Shown here one piece after another: positions 1-7,010 of a DNA stretch of 64,000 bases; position 1 is the first letter of the stretch; each line of letters starts with the position of its first letter. Position numbers and translations under genes: made by a program. The notes below the pieces were generated by a model. That model made no database searches. It had not been told where the DNA came from and was given only the letters and a program-made list of their open reading frames with translations. This stretch comes from Gaiella occulta (GTDB lineage Bacteria; Actinomycetota; Thermoleophilia; Gaiellales; Gaiellaceae). The stretch is taken from the NCBI RefSeq assembly GCF_003351045.1, contig NZ_QQZY01000010.1:36209-100208 (forward strand), in the 5' to 3' direction.

Positions 1-333
1 GCCGTTCAGCAACGCCCGCAGCCTCCGGTTCTCTTCGGCCAGTCTTGACTCTCGTAGTCGGAGACGCTCCTGCTCAGAGATTGCGAGAGCGCCCTCCGAC
101 AGACCAACCGCCCTCTCGATCTCCGTGACTACGGCGTAGCTAGGCATTCTCTCGCCGATCATGTACCGGCGGAGCGTACGGCGTTTCGTCTCGCCGTTGG
201 TCCCTGGCGCGAGTTTCCGCGCGAGCGCCCGCAGTGAGCTTGGCTCGCGCCCGTCCTGCTCGTTCTGCTCGAGCGCGGCTTCGAGGGCTTGGCCGAATGC
301 ATTCAGTGGCCTTGCTGGTGTGCGCTGTCTCAT
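1..333 (-). CDS. HTH regulator with coiled-coil tail (partial, runs off left edge)
   Basis: The minus frame is open from an ATG at 333 to the window edge (111 codons, no stop). The N-terminal part is related to the divergent protein at 432-779: both share an R-x-L-A-x-x-L-x-P-x-N core followed by LRRY-x-x-GER-x-P, as in XRE-like repressors. Residues after about 80 are charged and leucine-rich, which suggests a coiled coil for dimerisation. No Shine-Dalgarno motif precedes the start. It is the likely counterpart of the rightward regulator in a lysogeny-type switch; which of the two is the maintenance repressor cannot be decided. Confidence 0.7.
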   Translation of the reverse strand, partial: MRQRTPARPLNAFGQALEAALEQNEQDGREPSSLRALARKLAPGTNGETKRRTLRRYMIGERMPSYAVVTEIERAVGLSEGALAISEQERLRLRESRLAEENRRLRALLNG

Positions 334-343
334 GCTCGGATGA

Positions 344-431
344 TGGCCCCATGTGGCCGCGAGTGCCAGGTGGACAAGTTGGGCCACAGGTGGCCTTGAC
401 ATAGTGGCCCCATGTGGCCTATGCTGGCCAC
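344..431. promoter_or_regulatory. Operator array between the divergent HTH genes
   Basis: The 15-base sequence TGGCCCCATGTGGCC occurs twice as direct repeats (344-358 and 405-419). A related dyad, GCCAC-AG-GTGGC, lies at about 383-394 and an inverted copy, GGCCACATG, at 426-434. The half-site GTGGCC or GGCCAC thus appears six times in under 90 bases, with another copy at 306-311 inside the leftward gene. Such clusters are what repressor and Cro-type proteins bind. Binding by the two flanking HTH proteins is inferred. Confidence 0.65.
396..425 (+). promoter_or_regulatory. Sigma-70 type promoter of the rightward early operon
   Basis: A perfect -35 box TTGACA (396-401) is followed after 18 bases by a -10 box TATGCT (420-425). 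Transcription would start at about 432, the A of the ATG of the HTH gene, giving a leaderless mRNA. The operator repeat at 405-419 fills the spacer and the inverted copy at 426-434 covers the start site, so a bound repressor would block polymerase directly. Confidence 0.65.
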
Positions 432-779
432 ATGAAGGTAGGCAACGCGAGTTACGGCGAGCGGCTGAAGTCCGTGATCGCCACGACGCCTGGGGCCAGC
501 GGCCGCAGGCTTGCCGGCCAACTGCGACCCTCGAACCCGGAGCCGATGCGCAGGCTGCTCCGGCGGTACGTGACGGGAGAGAGGACGCCAGGGCCGACAG
601 TGAGGGCCGAGATCGTCGCGGCTCTTCGGGAGATGGGGGCCGACACGCGGCCTATCGAGCAGGACGATGACGAGGAGGAGGCCGCGTTGATTCGCGAGCT
701 GAACGACCTCGCCGCCCTCGTCGACTCGATCCGCGGTCGGCTCCCCGTGCTTCCTGACCGGGGGGAGGCGGCGGCGTGA
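432..779 (+). CDS. HTH regulator, first gene of the rightward prophage operon
   Basis: The protein has 115 residues. Residues about 8-60 form an XRE-like HTH region related to the divergent gene at 1-333, with a shared LRRY-x-x-GER-x-P signature. The C-terminal part is acidic (DDDEEE) and then leucine-rich, a possible dimerisation helix. A GTG at 414 is in frame, but the promoter at 396-425 would start transcription at 432, so the ATG there was chosen. The stop overlaps the next start (GTGA). Its position directly behind the operator array suggests autoregulation in a two-repressor switch. Confidence 0.7.
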   Translation: MKVGNASYGERLKSVIATTPGASGRRLAGQLRPSNPEPMRRLLRRYVTGERTPGPTVRAEIVAALREMGADTRPIEQDDDEEEAALIRELNDLAALVDSIRGRLPVLPDRGEAAA

Positions 780-1060
780 ACGAGCCGATGCTCCTGATCC
801 CGCGGCGTGTCGTGAAGGCGCTCGAGGTTGAGCACGCCGTCGCGGCCCAGCAGGTTGAGGTGCTGCGCGACATGCTCGCGGGCGCGCCTCGCTCGCCGGT
901 GTTCGCGGGCCGCTGCTGTCTGTGCGGCGCGCCTGCGTCGGGCCACTACTGCCACGGCTGCTCGTGGGCCGGGGCTTCTGGGCATTCGACAGGGGGTGCT
1001 CGCAAGCCTGCCCAGGTTCGCGCGAGCACCCCCGGAAAGGAGCCTACCAATGGGCTCTGA
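776..1060 (+). CDS. Small zinc-ribbon-like protein, prophage
   Basis: The GTG start overlaps the stop of the preceding regulator. The protein has 94 residues, with a helical N-terminal half and a cysteine cluster at about residues 47-63 (CCLCG...CHGC) resembling a small zinc ribbon of two CxxC knuckles. The 3' end overlaps the next gene by 11 bases. No family was recognised; a regulatory or DNA-binding role is only a guess from the zinc motif. Confidence 0.55.
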   Translation: MNEPMLLIPRRVVKALEVEHAVAAQQVEVLRDMLAGAPRSPVFAGRCCLCGAPASGHYCHGCSWAGASGHSTGGARKPAQVRASTPGKEPTNGL

Positions 1061-1343
1061 CACGAAGCAGCGGGTGAGGCCGCTGTCGAGGGCGATGGAG
1101 GATCTGCTGCTCCGGGTGCCCGGATACGAGCACGGGTTCAGGCTGGCCGTGGCTTACGCGGTCAGCAGCACGACGTTTCGCGCACTCGTGGACCGCGGGC
1201 TCGTCGAGTGGTCGCTCGCACCTGTCGTGCGGGACGACGGACGGATGAGTGCTACCCGGCACTACCACTGGCGGCGGACGCTCAGCGGTGACGCCGTGGC
1301 GCTCGAGATCTCGCTGGCGCGCGAGCGGCAGGTGCAGTCGTGA
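1050..1343 (+). CDS. Hypothetical prophage protein (97 aa)
   Basis: An AAAGGAG Shine-Dalgarno sequence at about 1035-1041 stands seven bases before the ATG, which fixes this start although it lies inside the previous gene. The predicted fold is mixed helix and strand with an HxHWRRT segment near residue 72. The stop overlaps the next start (GTGA), so it belongs to the same coupled operon. No known family was recognised. Confidence 0.55.
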   Translation: MGSDTKQRVRPLSRAMEDLLLRVPGYEHGFRLAVAYAVSSTTFRALVDRGLVEWSLAPVVRDDGRMSATRHYHWRRTLSGDAVALEISLARERQVQS

Positions 1344-1663
1344 GCGCCGACACACACACGGGGCAGGAGGCTGCCGAGCTGACCGTCGGCGACCCGTTCC
1401 TCTGGTACGCGGCGGCGGCACGGTTCGCCGAGGGTCTCGGCGGCAAGCGGTACACGGTCGTCAACGTCCATCATCTGCCGCCCGGCGTGTTCGAGCAGGT
1501 CGACCTCGACGAGGTACATCTCATACACTACGACGGCGAGCACTGGCTCTACGGCCGCAAGTCGTTCGGGCCGGTCGGCGTGAATCTCTACTCGACGCAC
1601 GATCGGGACGAGATCACGGCCACGTACGCCCGCCTGGTCGCTGCCGGGAAGGCGGAGTCGTGA
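1340..1663 (+). CDS. Hypothetical prophage protein (107 aa)
   Basis: The GTG start overlaps the previous stop. The protein is soluble, with a beta-rich middle (residues about 30-85) containing aromatic strands such as HYDGEHWLYGRKSF. It has no membrane segment or cysteines. The stop again overlaps the next start. I do not recognise its family; it is one of the accessory early genes upstream of recT. Confidence 0.55.
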   Translation: MSADTHTGQEAAELTVGDPFLWYAAAARFAEGLGGKRYTVVNVHHLPPGVFEQVDLDEVHLIHYDGEHWLYGRKSFGPVGVNLYSTHDRDEITATYARLVAAGKAES

Positions 1664-1815
1664 CCGGGTGGGACGCGCTCGCCGCGGTCGCCGCGCTCGT
1701 GCTGCTCGCGTTCACGCTCGCGGTCGCGGAGTGGCGGTCGTGGGATGAGCGCCGCCGGTCTTCGCGGCTGGTCGAGAGGACGCTGTGGCGGATGACCGGA
1801 GGGAGGCGGCTGTGA
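1660..1815 (+). CDS. Small single-pass membrane protein, prophage
   Basis: The GTG start overlaps the preceding stop. The 51-residue protein has one hydrophobic segment at about residues 5-23 (alanine, valine and leucine rich) followed by a strongly basic tail with a WRSWDERRRS segment, so the C-terminus should be cytoplasmic. It is too short for a typical holin and lies far from any lysis genes. The function is unknown. Confidence 0.5.
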   Translation: MTGWDALAAVAALVLLAFTLAVAEWRSWDERRRSSRLVERTLWRMTGGRRL

Positions 1816-2039
1816 GCGTCCAGGAGTGGGACGTTGCGATGACGCCGAGGAAGAAGGGCGGCCCGGTCCAGGTGGTGATTCCGGCACCGATCGCCAGGTC
1901 GCTAGGGGAGCGAGGCTACAACCGCGCCAGGGTGAGGCTGACCGGCGAAGGCATCCTCTACATCCCTTACCGGAGGGATGGGGTCGCGGAATCCTTGCGG
2001 TCGCGGAAGGTCGACCTGCCGGACTGGGGGTCGTCGTGA
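1812..2039 (+). CDS. Small protein with AbrB/MazE-like strand pattern, prophage
   Basis: The GTG start overlaps the preceding stop by four bases. In this 75-residue protein, residues 15-55 (VVIPAPIARSLG, RVRLTGEGILYIPYR) resemble the swapped-hairpin DNA-binding fold of AbrB/SpoVT/MazE proteins. That similarity is short and judged by eye. No toxin gene is adjacent, so an antitoxin role has no support; a small regulator is more likely. Confidence 0.5.
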   Translation: MSVQEWDVAMTPRKKGGPVQVVIPAPIARSLGERGYNRARVRLTGEGILYIPYRRDGVAESLRSRKVDLPDWGSS

Positions 2040-2329
2040 CCGCCCCGGTGAGGGTGACGCTCGAGCGCGAGCACCTGCAGGCGATCGGTAACGCCCGCTA
2101 CATGCTTGCGGTGCTCGAGCAACTCGGCCTCGACGTGCGGCGGACGATCGACGACCTGGACGAGATCGTGTCGGCGGCGCGGGCGGCAATGGAGCGGGTC
2201 GAGCGGCAGGAGTGGGTCGGCGCGAAAACCGACGAGCCCGGCCGATTCTGCTGCGGCGGCTACGTGTTCGCGTGGGACAGCGGGCAGCACTCCGTCCGCG
2301 TCGACCGGCTACCGAAGGAGGGAGCATGA
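2036..2329 (+). CDS. Hypothetical prophage protein upstream of recT (97 aa)
   Basis: The GTG start overlaps the preceding stop. The first 60 residues are helical with heptad-like leucines, followed by a short aromatic C-terminal part with a double cysteine (FCCGGYVFAW). The gene ends in an AAGGAGGGAG stretch that serves as the ribosome binding site of recT, and its stop overlaps the recT ATG, so its translation is coupled to recT. No family was recognised. Confidence 0.55.
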   Translation: MTAPVRVTLEREHLQAIGNARYMLAVLEQLGLDVRRTIDDLDEIVSAARAAMERVERQEWVGAKTDEPGRFCCGGYVFAWDSGQHSVRVDRLPKEGA

Positions 2330-3144
2330 GCACAGCAGTGGCACGTCGCGATCCCGTCGCCGAGGTGTGTACGACGATCGCGTCCAAGGAGTTCGAGGCC
2401 AAGATCGTGCAGGCGCTTCCCGACGGGGTGACGCCCGCCCGGTTCGTCCGCACGACCCTCACGGCGATCCAGCAGAACCCGGACGTCGTGAAGGGCACAC
2501 GGCAGTCGCTCTACAACGCCGTCATCCGCTGCGCCCAGGACGGATTGCTACCGGACGGGCGGGAGGCGGCGCTCGTCGTCTTCCGCGCGAAGGGCACCGA
2601 CGTCGTGCAGTACCTGCCGATGATCGGCGGCCTGCGCAAGATCGCGGCCGAGTACGGCATCAAGATCGAGACGGCCGTCGTCTACGAGCGCGACAAGTTC
2701 GAGTGGGAGCTCGGCTTCGAGCCGCGCGTCCTGCACGTGCCGCCGGCACTGGGCGAGGACCGCGGCGAGCCGATCGGCGCCTACGCGGTCGCGACGGACA
2801 AGCTCGGCCGCAAGTACGTGGAGGTGATGTCGCGGCAGGAGATCGAGGAGGTGCGCAAGGTGTCGCGCGCCGCCACCTCCGAGTACGGGCCGTGGGTGAA
2901 GTGGTGGGCGGAGATGGCGCGCAAGACGGTCGGGCGCAGGTTGTTCAAGCAGCTGCCGTTGCACGACCTCGACGAGCGCGGCGAGCGTGTGATCTCAGCC
3001 TCCGACGCTGAGATTTCGTTTTCGCCGTCCGGGCTCGACAGCCTGCCGCATGTCGACCCGTCGGAGCCGGAAGAGGTGCTGACCGGCGACGTCATGGACG
3101 ACGACGACGACGACGGCATCCCGTTTGGGGAGCCGGCGGCATGA
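2326..3144 (+). CDS. recT: RecT-family single-strand annealing protein
   Basis: The 272-residue protein belongs to the RecT/Redbeta family, which coats single-stranded DNA and promotes annealing in phage recombination. Support includes the NPDVVKGTRQSLYNAVIRCAQ-type helix early in the protein, the DGLLPDGREAALV segment, YLPMIGGLRKIA and the EYGPWVKWWAEMARKT segment near residue 190. A strong Shine-Dalgarno sequence precedes the ATG. The C-terminus is unusual: MDDDDDDGIPF followed by GEPAA resembles the acidic IPF tip of SSB. The gene overlaps the downstream nuclease, the usual RecT partner arrangement. Confidence 0.92.
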   Translation: MSTAVARRDPVAEVCTTIASKEFEAKIVQALPDGVTPARFVRTTLTAIQQNPDVVKGTRQSLYNAVIRCAQDGLLPDGREAALVVFRAKGTDVVQYLPMIGGLRKIAAEYGIKIETAVVYERDKFEWELGFEPRVLHVPPALGEDRGEPIGAYAVATDKLGRKYVEVMSRQEIEEVRKVSRAATSEYGPWVKWWAEMARKTVGRRLFKQLPLHDLDERGERVISASDAEISFSPSGLDSLPHVDPSEPEEVLTGDVMDDDDDDGIPFGEPAA

Positions 3145-4106
3145 AGACACTGACCGGCATCCGCCCGTCCTTGTGGGCGCGCTGCGTGACGGCCGCGATC
3201 CTGCAGGGGCGCGGCGAGCGGGAGGAGGAGCTGCCGCCCGAGACGTCCGAGTGGTTTTTCCGCGGCCAGGTGTTCGAGGAGATCGTGATGCGGCAGGTCG
3301 TAGCGCGCCACGGCCGCGACAACGTCGAGCGTCAGGTTGTGATCCCGATCGACGGGATCGGCGAGGGGCACGCGGACGGCTACCTGATCCCCGACCGCGC
3401 GCTGATCGAGGTGAAGTCGACGACCGCGCCGTACCCGAACTCGGACACGTTTTCGTTCGGCTGCCGCCAGCTGCGCATCTACGGCGCCTACCACCCGGAG
3501 GCCGAGCAGGGGCACCTGTACATGCTCGACCCGAACCGCATGAAGCCGGCCGACATCTACACGGTGCGGCTGGCCGACGACGACCGCGAGCAGGTCGAGC
3601 AGGAGCGGCAGGCGATCGTCGCTGGTGTAGCGGGCGGCGACCTCGAGCCTCACGGGCACGAGTACCGGCCTTGCACGAAGCCGTCGCAGGCGCGCGGCCG
3701 CATGTGCCCGTTCGCGTCCGTGTGCTTCGCCGGTTGGCAGCCGCCTGCCGCCCGCGTCGTCTCGGAACCGGCCGCGCTCGGCGCTGCGGCACGGCTGGCG
3801 GCCGTCAAGGGTGCGATCCGCTCGCACGAGCAGGAGATCAAGGCGCTCGAGGAGGAGAAGCGCGACGCCGAAGCTGTGCTGCTCGAGGTGACGGAGCCGG
3901 GGGACAACACGATCGGCCCGTGGTCTGTGCGCCGCACGGACGTGCGGCGGTCGCCGTCGTTCTCGCTCAAGGCGGCGGAGGCGGCGGGTTTTCCGGTCGA
4001 GACGCTCGCCGAGTTCATGCGGCCCGGGGCCGCGTACACGACGTTCCGTGTCGGGCCCGCCGAGGAGGCAGGCGACGCCGACGTCGGAGAGGAGGCACCG
4101 TTCTGA
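3141..4106 (+). CDS. PD-(D/E)XK exonuclease with Cas4/RecB-like Fe-S motif (RecT partner)
   Basis: The 321-residue protein has nuclease motifs GHADGYLIP (D79) and IEVKST (E90, K92). A cysteine at 15 together with C178, C189 and C195 reproduces the spacing that binds a 4Fe-4S cluster in Cas4 and AddB nucleases (one N-terminal cysteine, then C-x10-C-x5-C). A coiled coil follows at about 215-250. It overlaps recT by four bases, so it probably resects DNA to supply RecT with single strands. The last residues, GEEAPF, copy the acidic P-F tip of SSB. A YqaJ/RecE-like alternative is less likely because of the cysteines. Confidence 0.85.
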   Translation: MKTLTGIRPSLWARCVTAAILQGRGEREEELPPETSEWFFRGQVFEEIVMRQVVARHGRDNVERQVVIPIDGIGEGHADGYLIPDRALIEVKSTTAPYPNSDTFSFGCRQLRIYGAYHPEAEQGHLYMLDPNRMKPADIYTVRLADDDREQVEQERQAIVAGVAGGDLEPHGHEYRPCTKPSQARGRMCPFASVCFAGWQPPAARVVSEPAALGAAARLAAVKGAIRSHEQEIKALEEEKRDAEAVLLEVTEPGDNTIGPWSVRRTDVRRSPSFSLKAAEAAGFPVETLAEFMRPGAAYTTFRVGPAEEAGDADVGEEAPF

Positions 4107-4234
4107 TGGCCGATCGCACGAGGGGCGGCCGCAAGCGTCCGCTCACGAGGCTGGAGTTGCGCCGCCGCCAGTGGGACGCGATGCCCGCCGAGAAGCAGAA
4201 GGGCACGAAGCGCCCGGGGTCGCACAAGCGATGA
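4106..4234 (+). CDS. Small basic protein (42 aa), prophage
   Basis: The ATG overlaps the nuclease stop by one base (TGATG). The product is almost entirely basic and hydrophilic (arginine and lysine rich throughout), which suits nucleic-acid binding, but no motif is recognisable. It lies directly behind the recT-nuclease pair and is probably co-translated with it. Confidence 0.45.
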   Translation: MADRTRGGRKRPLTRLELRRRQWDAMPAEKQKGTKRPGSHKR

Positions 4235-4244
4235 GGAGGACGAG

Positions 4245-4727
4245 ATGAGCGGATACCCGGAAGGGTCTGCGCTGCGAGTGTGGGAGGAGGACGGCGTCAC
4301 GATGAGCGTCGTCCGCCACAGCAGGATGGGACATCTTTGCGGCTACGCGCGCTTCCCGCGCCGGCCGGTCGCAGAGGACGGGTACGACGGCATCCTGACG
4401 TTCGTGCCCGTGCACGGCGGCATCACGTACGCGAGGGAGGACACGGACGGCTCGATGGTGTACGGGTTCGACTGCTCGCACTACGGCGACTGGACAGATT
4501 CCGATCGCAGCGGCCGCGTGTGGGAGGAGGACGAGGTGGCCGAGGAGACGCGCCGGATGGCGCGCGGCATCAAGGCCGCCGTCGCGTTCGAGCAGCCGTA
4601 CCTGTGGGCGGCGACGCCGGAGGAGCGGGCGTCCGTCCTCGACGACTACCACGAGTCGCTCGGCGAGCCCGTCGACATCAGCGACAACTTCGGCGCGGCG
4701 ATCAAGCTCATCGGGGGCCTGAGGTGA
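4245..4727 (+). CDS. Hypothetical phage protein (160 aa)
   Basis: A GAGGA ribosome binding site precedes the ATG. The protein is soluble, with several strands and a YGFDCSHYGDW segment near residue 75 that resembles small conserved proteins of actinobacterial phages; the function of those is unknown. The stop overlaps the next gene (GTGA). Judged only by eye. Confidence 0.6.
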   Translation: MSGYPEGSALRVWEEDGVTMSVVRHSRMGHLCGYARFPRRPVAEDGYDGILTFVPVHGGITYAREDTDGSMVYGFDCSHYGDWTDSDRSGRVWEEDEVAEETRRMARGIKAAVAFEQPYLWAATPEERASVLDDYHESLGEPVDISDNFGAAIKLIGGLR

Positions 4728-4966
4728 CCGGCTGGCGGCGTGAGATCGCGGACGTGCAGTCCGAGTTGGACGCTGAGGCCGAGTGGGTGCGCCGGTCGGA
4801 GTGGGCGGAGTTGGACGGCCGCGTGACTGACAGGGCGGAGTGGCAGGCGAGCCTGGAGCGCCGGCGCGCCCGGGTGCGCGAGCTGGAGGCACGCCGGGAC
4901 GAGCTGATCGCGCGGGAGGAGTCGGAGGCGGAGCTTGGCGGTCGGTGGGGAGGCGAGGCGGCGTGA
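4724..4966 (+). CDS. Coiled-coil hypothetical protein (80 aa), prophage
   Basis: The GTG start overlaps the preceding stop. The product is nearly all helical and charged, with heptad leucines and many Glu/Arg pairs, and ends in GGEAA, which is encoded by the repeated junction sequence of this operon. No membrane segment or catalytic motif is visible. Confidence 0.5.
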   Translation: MTGWRREIADVQSELDAEAEWVRRSEWAELDGRVTDRAEWQASLERRRARVRELEARRDELIAREESEAELGGRWGGEAA

Positions 4967-5181
4967 CGATCGAGATCATCGACCGGTATGTGCCGCTCTA
5001 TGGCTACACGCACGACGATGCCAAGTGCGAGCTGGAGCGGCTGCGAAGGCAGTACTGGGGAGACGCTCGCGTGCTCGTGGTCGGGATGGTCGAGACGAGA
5101 TCGCCCGGGCACAGAACGCCACGCACGACCGCTAAATGGTGCGCCCTGATCCGAGAGGCCAAGGGAGGCGAGGCGGCGTGA
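4963..5181 (+). CDS. Hypothetical prophage protein (72 aa)
   Basis: The GTG start overlaps the previous stop within the repeated junction. The beginning (IEIIDRYVPLYGYTHDDA) is followed by a short helix and a VLVVGMVETRS strand, so it looks like a small folded alpha/beta protein. It ends in GGEAA. No family was recognised. Confidence 0.5.
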   Translation: MTIEIIDRYVPLYGYTHDDAKCELERLRRQYWGDARVLVVGMVETRSPGHRTPRTTAKWCALIREAKGGEAA

Positions 5182-5474
5182 GCGATTTCGACACGGTTGC
5201 GAATGAGCTTGGTCGGCGTGGAGTGGAGTGGGCGCATCTAGCGCTGGAACGGATCGAGGCCCGTCTCGCCGAGGCGGAGCGCGAGCGGGACGAGTTGCGG
5301 GAGGCGCTGGCCGCTGTAAAGGCTGTGATGCTCGACGCGCAGCACACGTATGGGTATGTCGGCGAGGACGGTGCGCCGTTCGGGCCGATGATGGTGGAGA
5401 GGGACGCACTTCTTGCCGCTCTCGGGATCGATCACGCTGCCCTGTGTGCTCAAAGAGGAGGCGAGGCGGCGTGA
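5178..5474 (+). CDS. Hypothetical prophage protein with coiled coil (98 aa)
   Basis: The GTG start lies in the repeated junction. Residues 10-50 are a charged helix (LAEAERERDELREAL) likely to form a coiled coil, followed by a short segment of possible turns (GYVGEDGAPFGP). It ends in GGEAA. The function is unknown. Confidence 0.5.
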   Translation: MSDFDTVANELGRRGVEWAHLALERIEARLAEAERERDELREALAAVKAVMLDAQHTYGYVGEDGAPFGPMMVERDALLAALGIDHAALCAQRGGEAA

Positions 5475-5725
5475 GCGCGGCCGAGCATCCACGGCCGTGG
5501 AAGACTCCGGTGCCCGGCGGATGGGTCTCGACGATCTACCGGGAGTCGTCTGCACGGGTGGAGTCCCCGCCCTGGTACTTCGAGACGATGGCGTTCCTGG
5601 ACGATGGCATCGCGTGGGAATCGGCGGCGAGACGCGAGCAGGAGGCTCGTCGTCAGCACGATCTCGCCGTCAGATGGTTCTCACGCGCTGCTCTGTCTCC
5701 TGGCCGGGGAGGCGAGGCGGCGTGA
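5471..5725 (+). CDS. Hypothetical prophage protein (84 aa)
   Basis: The GTG start is in the repeated junction and the C-terminus is again GRGGEAA. The N-terminal half is rich in proline and aromatic residues (HPRPWKTPVPGGW), the C-terminal half is helical. No recognisable domain. Retained as a gene because it preserves the operon's coupled start-stop pattern on both sides. Confidence 0.45.
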   Translation: MSAAEHPRPWKTPVPGGWVSTIYRESSARVESPPWYFETMAFLDDGIAWESAARREQEARRQHDLAVRWFSRAALSPGRGGEAA

Positions 5726-5913
5726 GCACCGAACGGATTGAGGTCTTTACCGCGAGCGGGAGGGACAAATACGAGGGGCCAGACTGGACGTGGCGTGACA
5801 ACGACAACTTTCTGTTGGTCTGCAATAGGCGCACAGGGGTGGTCGTGAGATACCCGTGGTCGTCGGTGGAAAGTGTGTGTAGCTACCCGAGCGCTGGGGG
5901 AGGCGAGGCGTGA
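5722..5913 (+). CDS. Hypothetical prophage protein (63 aa)
   Basis: The GTG start overlaps the preceding stop. The small beta-rich protein (FLLVCNRRTGVVVRYPW) has no known family. Its base composition is slightly less GC-rich than its neighbours. It ends in a shortened version of the junction repeat that provides the ribosome binding site for the integrase. Confidence 0.45.
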   Translation: MSTERIEVFTASGRDKYEGPDWTWRDNDNFLLVCNRRTGVVVRYPWSSVESVCSYPSAGGGEA

Positions 5914-6935
5914 GCGCCGCCGCTGTCGAGTTGACTCACGAGCAGCTCGCACCCATCATCAGGGCAGCCTTGAAGGACAAGCGCTATCGCGCGACCTCCC
6001 TCGGCGCCCTCGTTGGGAGGTACTGCCGCTGGTTCCGAAACGAGAAGGGGGCGTCAGACGAAAGCGTGCGCGACTACGAGTCCGTCCTCGCGCGCATGGC
6101 CCTCACGCTCGGCGACAAGCAGCCCACAGACATCACGATCGAAGACCTACGCGACGTCATCGACCTCTGGGCGATGCGCGAAGCCGCGACACGCGCGAAG
6201 ATCACTTCCGTCATCCGATCGTTCTGGGAATGGGCGGAAGACGAAGGACACGTCACCGACTCGCCCGCCCGGAAGCTGAGGCGCCCGAAGAAGCCCCGCA
6301 AGGCCGCCCGCATGCTCCCGATCTCCGTCGACGCGCGGCTCATCGCTGCAACTACGACCGCGCGCGACCGGCTCGCCCTCCTCGTCCTGCTCGACTGCGG
6401 CGTCCGCCGGCGCGAGCTTGGCGGCATCCGCGTGCGCGATCTCGACCTCGCCAGGCGCAACCTCATCGTCTACGGCAAGGGCGCGAAGGAACGGACGATC
6501 CCGATTCGCGGACGGATCGTGCTCGCAGCCGAGGAGTACCTACTCGACGACCTCGCCTTCGTCGGCCGCAGGCCCGAACCCGACGACTACCTGCTGTACC
6601 CGGAGAAGCGAACTCCTGCAGGGCAGATCTACTGGGCGAACCCGAAGCACCCGTGCGCGATGAACACCGTGCATCGCTGGTGGTACCGCATGCTAAGGCA
6701 GGCAGGTCTCGTCGGCGCGGGAGTCACGTCGGGCATGAACATGCACCGCGCCCGCCACACGTTCGCGCAGGACGTCCGCCGCGCTTACCCGGACATGGGC
6801 ACGGTGCAGCAACTCCTCGGCCACGCTGACCCGTCGACCACGATCGCGCTGTATGGCAACTACTCGCCTGAGGATATGGAGCGCGCGATGGACGCGTTCG
6901 CCAGGTCGCTGCGCGCTAAGGAGGAGTCCGAGTAA
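5910..6935 (+). CDS. int: Tyrosine recombinase (integrase)
   Basis: The 341-residue protein has a SAM-like core-binding domain at residues about 30-125 and a catalytic domain at about 135-335. Active-site residues can be read off: Arg at about 167 (GVRRRELGG), Lys in GKGAKER near 190, HRAR at 279-282, His305 in LLGHADPST and the Tyr nucleophile in ALYGNY (315 or 318). It starts with GTG in the shortened junction repeat. The gene points at the 3' end of ssrA and ends 47 bases from it, so it most likely catalyses integration and excision at tmRNA. Confidence 0.93.
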   Translation: MSAAAVELTHEQLAPIIRAALKDKRYRATSLGALVGRYCRWFRNEKGASDESVRDYESVLARMALTLGDKQPTDITIEDLRDVIDLWAMREAATRAKITSVIRSFWEWAEDEGHVTDSPARKLRRPKKPRKAARMLPISVDARLIAATTTARDRLALLVLLDCGVRRRELGGIRVRDLDLARRNLIVYGKGAKERTIPIRGRIVLAAEEYLLDDLAFVGRRPEPDDYLLYPEKRTPAGQIYWANPKHPCAMNTVHRWWYRMLRQAGLVGAGVTSGMNMHRARHTFAQDVRRAYPDMGTVQQLLGHADPSTTIALYGNYSPEDMERAMDAFARSLRAKEESE

Positions 6936-6981
6936 GTGTTCCTCCGGCGACATTCCCGATACCGCTATTTCAAGCCGATGA

Positions 6982-7010
6982 TGGAGGCGGCGGGAATCGA
7001 ACCCGCGTCC
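6982..7010 (-). other. Inferred attachment site at the 3' end of ssrA
   Basis: This stretch is the acceptor and T-arm end of tmRNA, including the GGTTCGATTCC T-loop sequence, a very common integration target. The integrase lies immediately beside it. The duplicated copy that would mark the other end of the element is not present in the window, so the exact crossover core cannot be defined. Confidence 0.5.

Larger units (their letters stand above)
4947..5913 (+). repeat. Repeated gene-junction cassette GGAGGCGAGGCGGCGTGA
   Basis: The same 16-18 bases end five consecutive genes (at 4966, 5181, 5474, 5725 and, shortened, 5913); a degenerate copy ends the gene at 779. Each copy encodes the last residues GGEAA or GGEA of one protein, contains a GGAGG Shine-Dalgarno sequence and supplies the overlapping GTGA start/stop of the next gene. 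It is a standardised translational-coupling joint shared by otherwise unrelated genes. Confidence 0.75.
1..6981 (+). mobile_element. Right part of a prophage or integrative element integrated at ssrA
   Basis: The segment has divergent HTH regulators, a long run of very small genes overlapping by 1-4 bases, a RecT annealing protein, an exonuclease-like partner and a tyrosine integrase that stops 47 bases from the 3' end of tmRNA. That layout is typical of phages and integrative elements using ssrA as attachment site. No capsid, tail, portal or terminase gene is visible, so this is the early and recombination region; the left part and second attachment site lie before base 1. Whether it is a full prophage or a satellite element cannot be told from this window. 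Confidence 0.82.
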
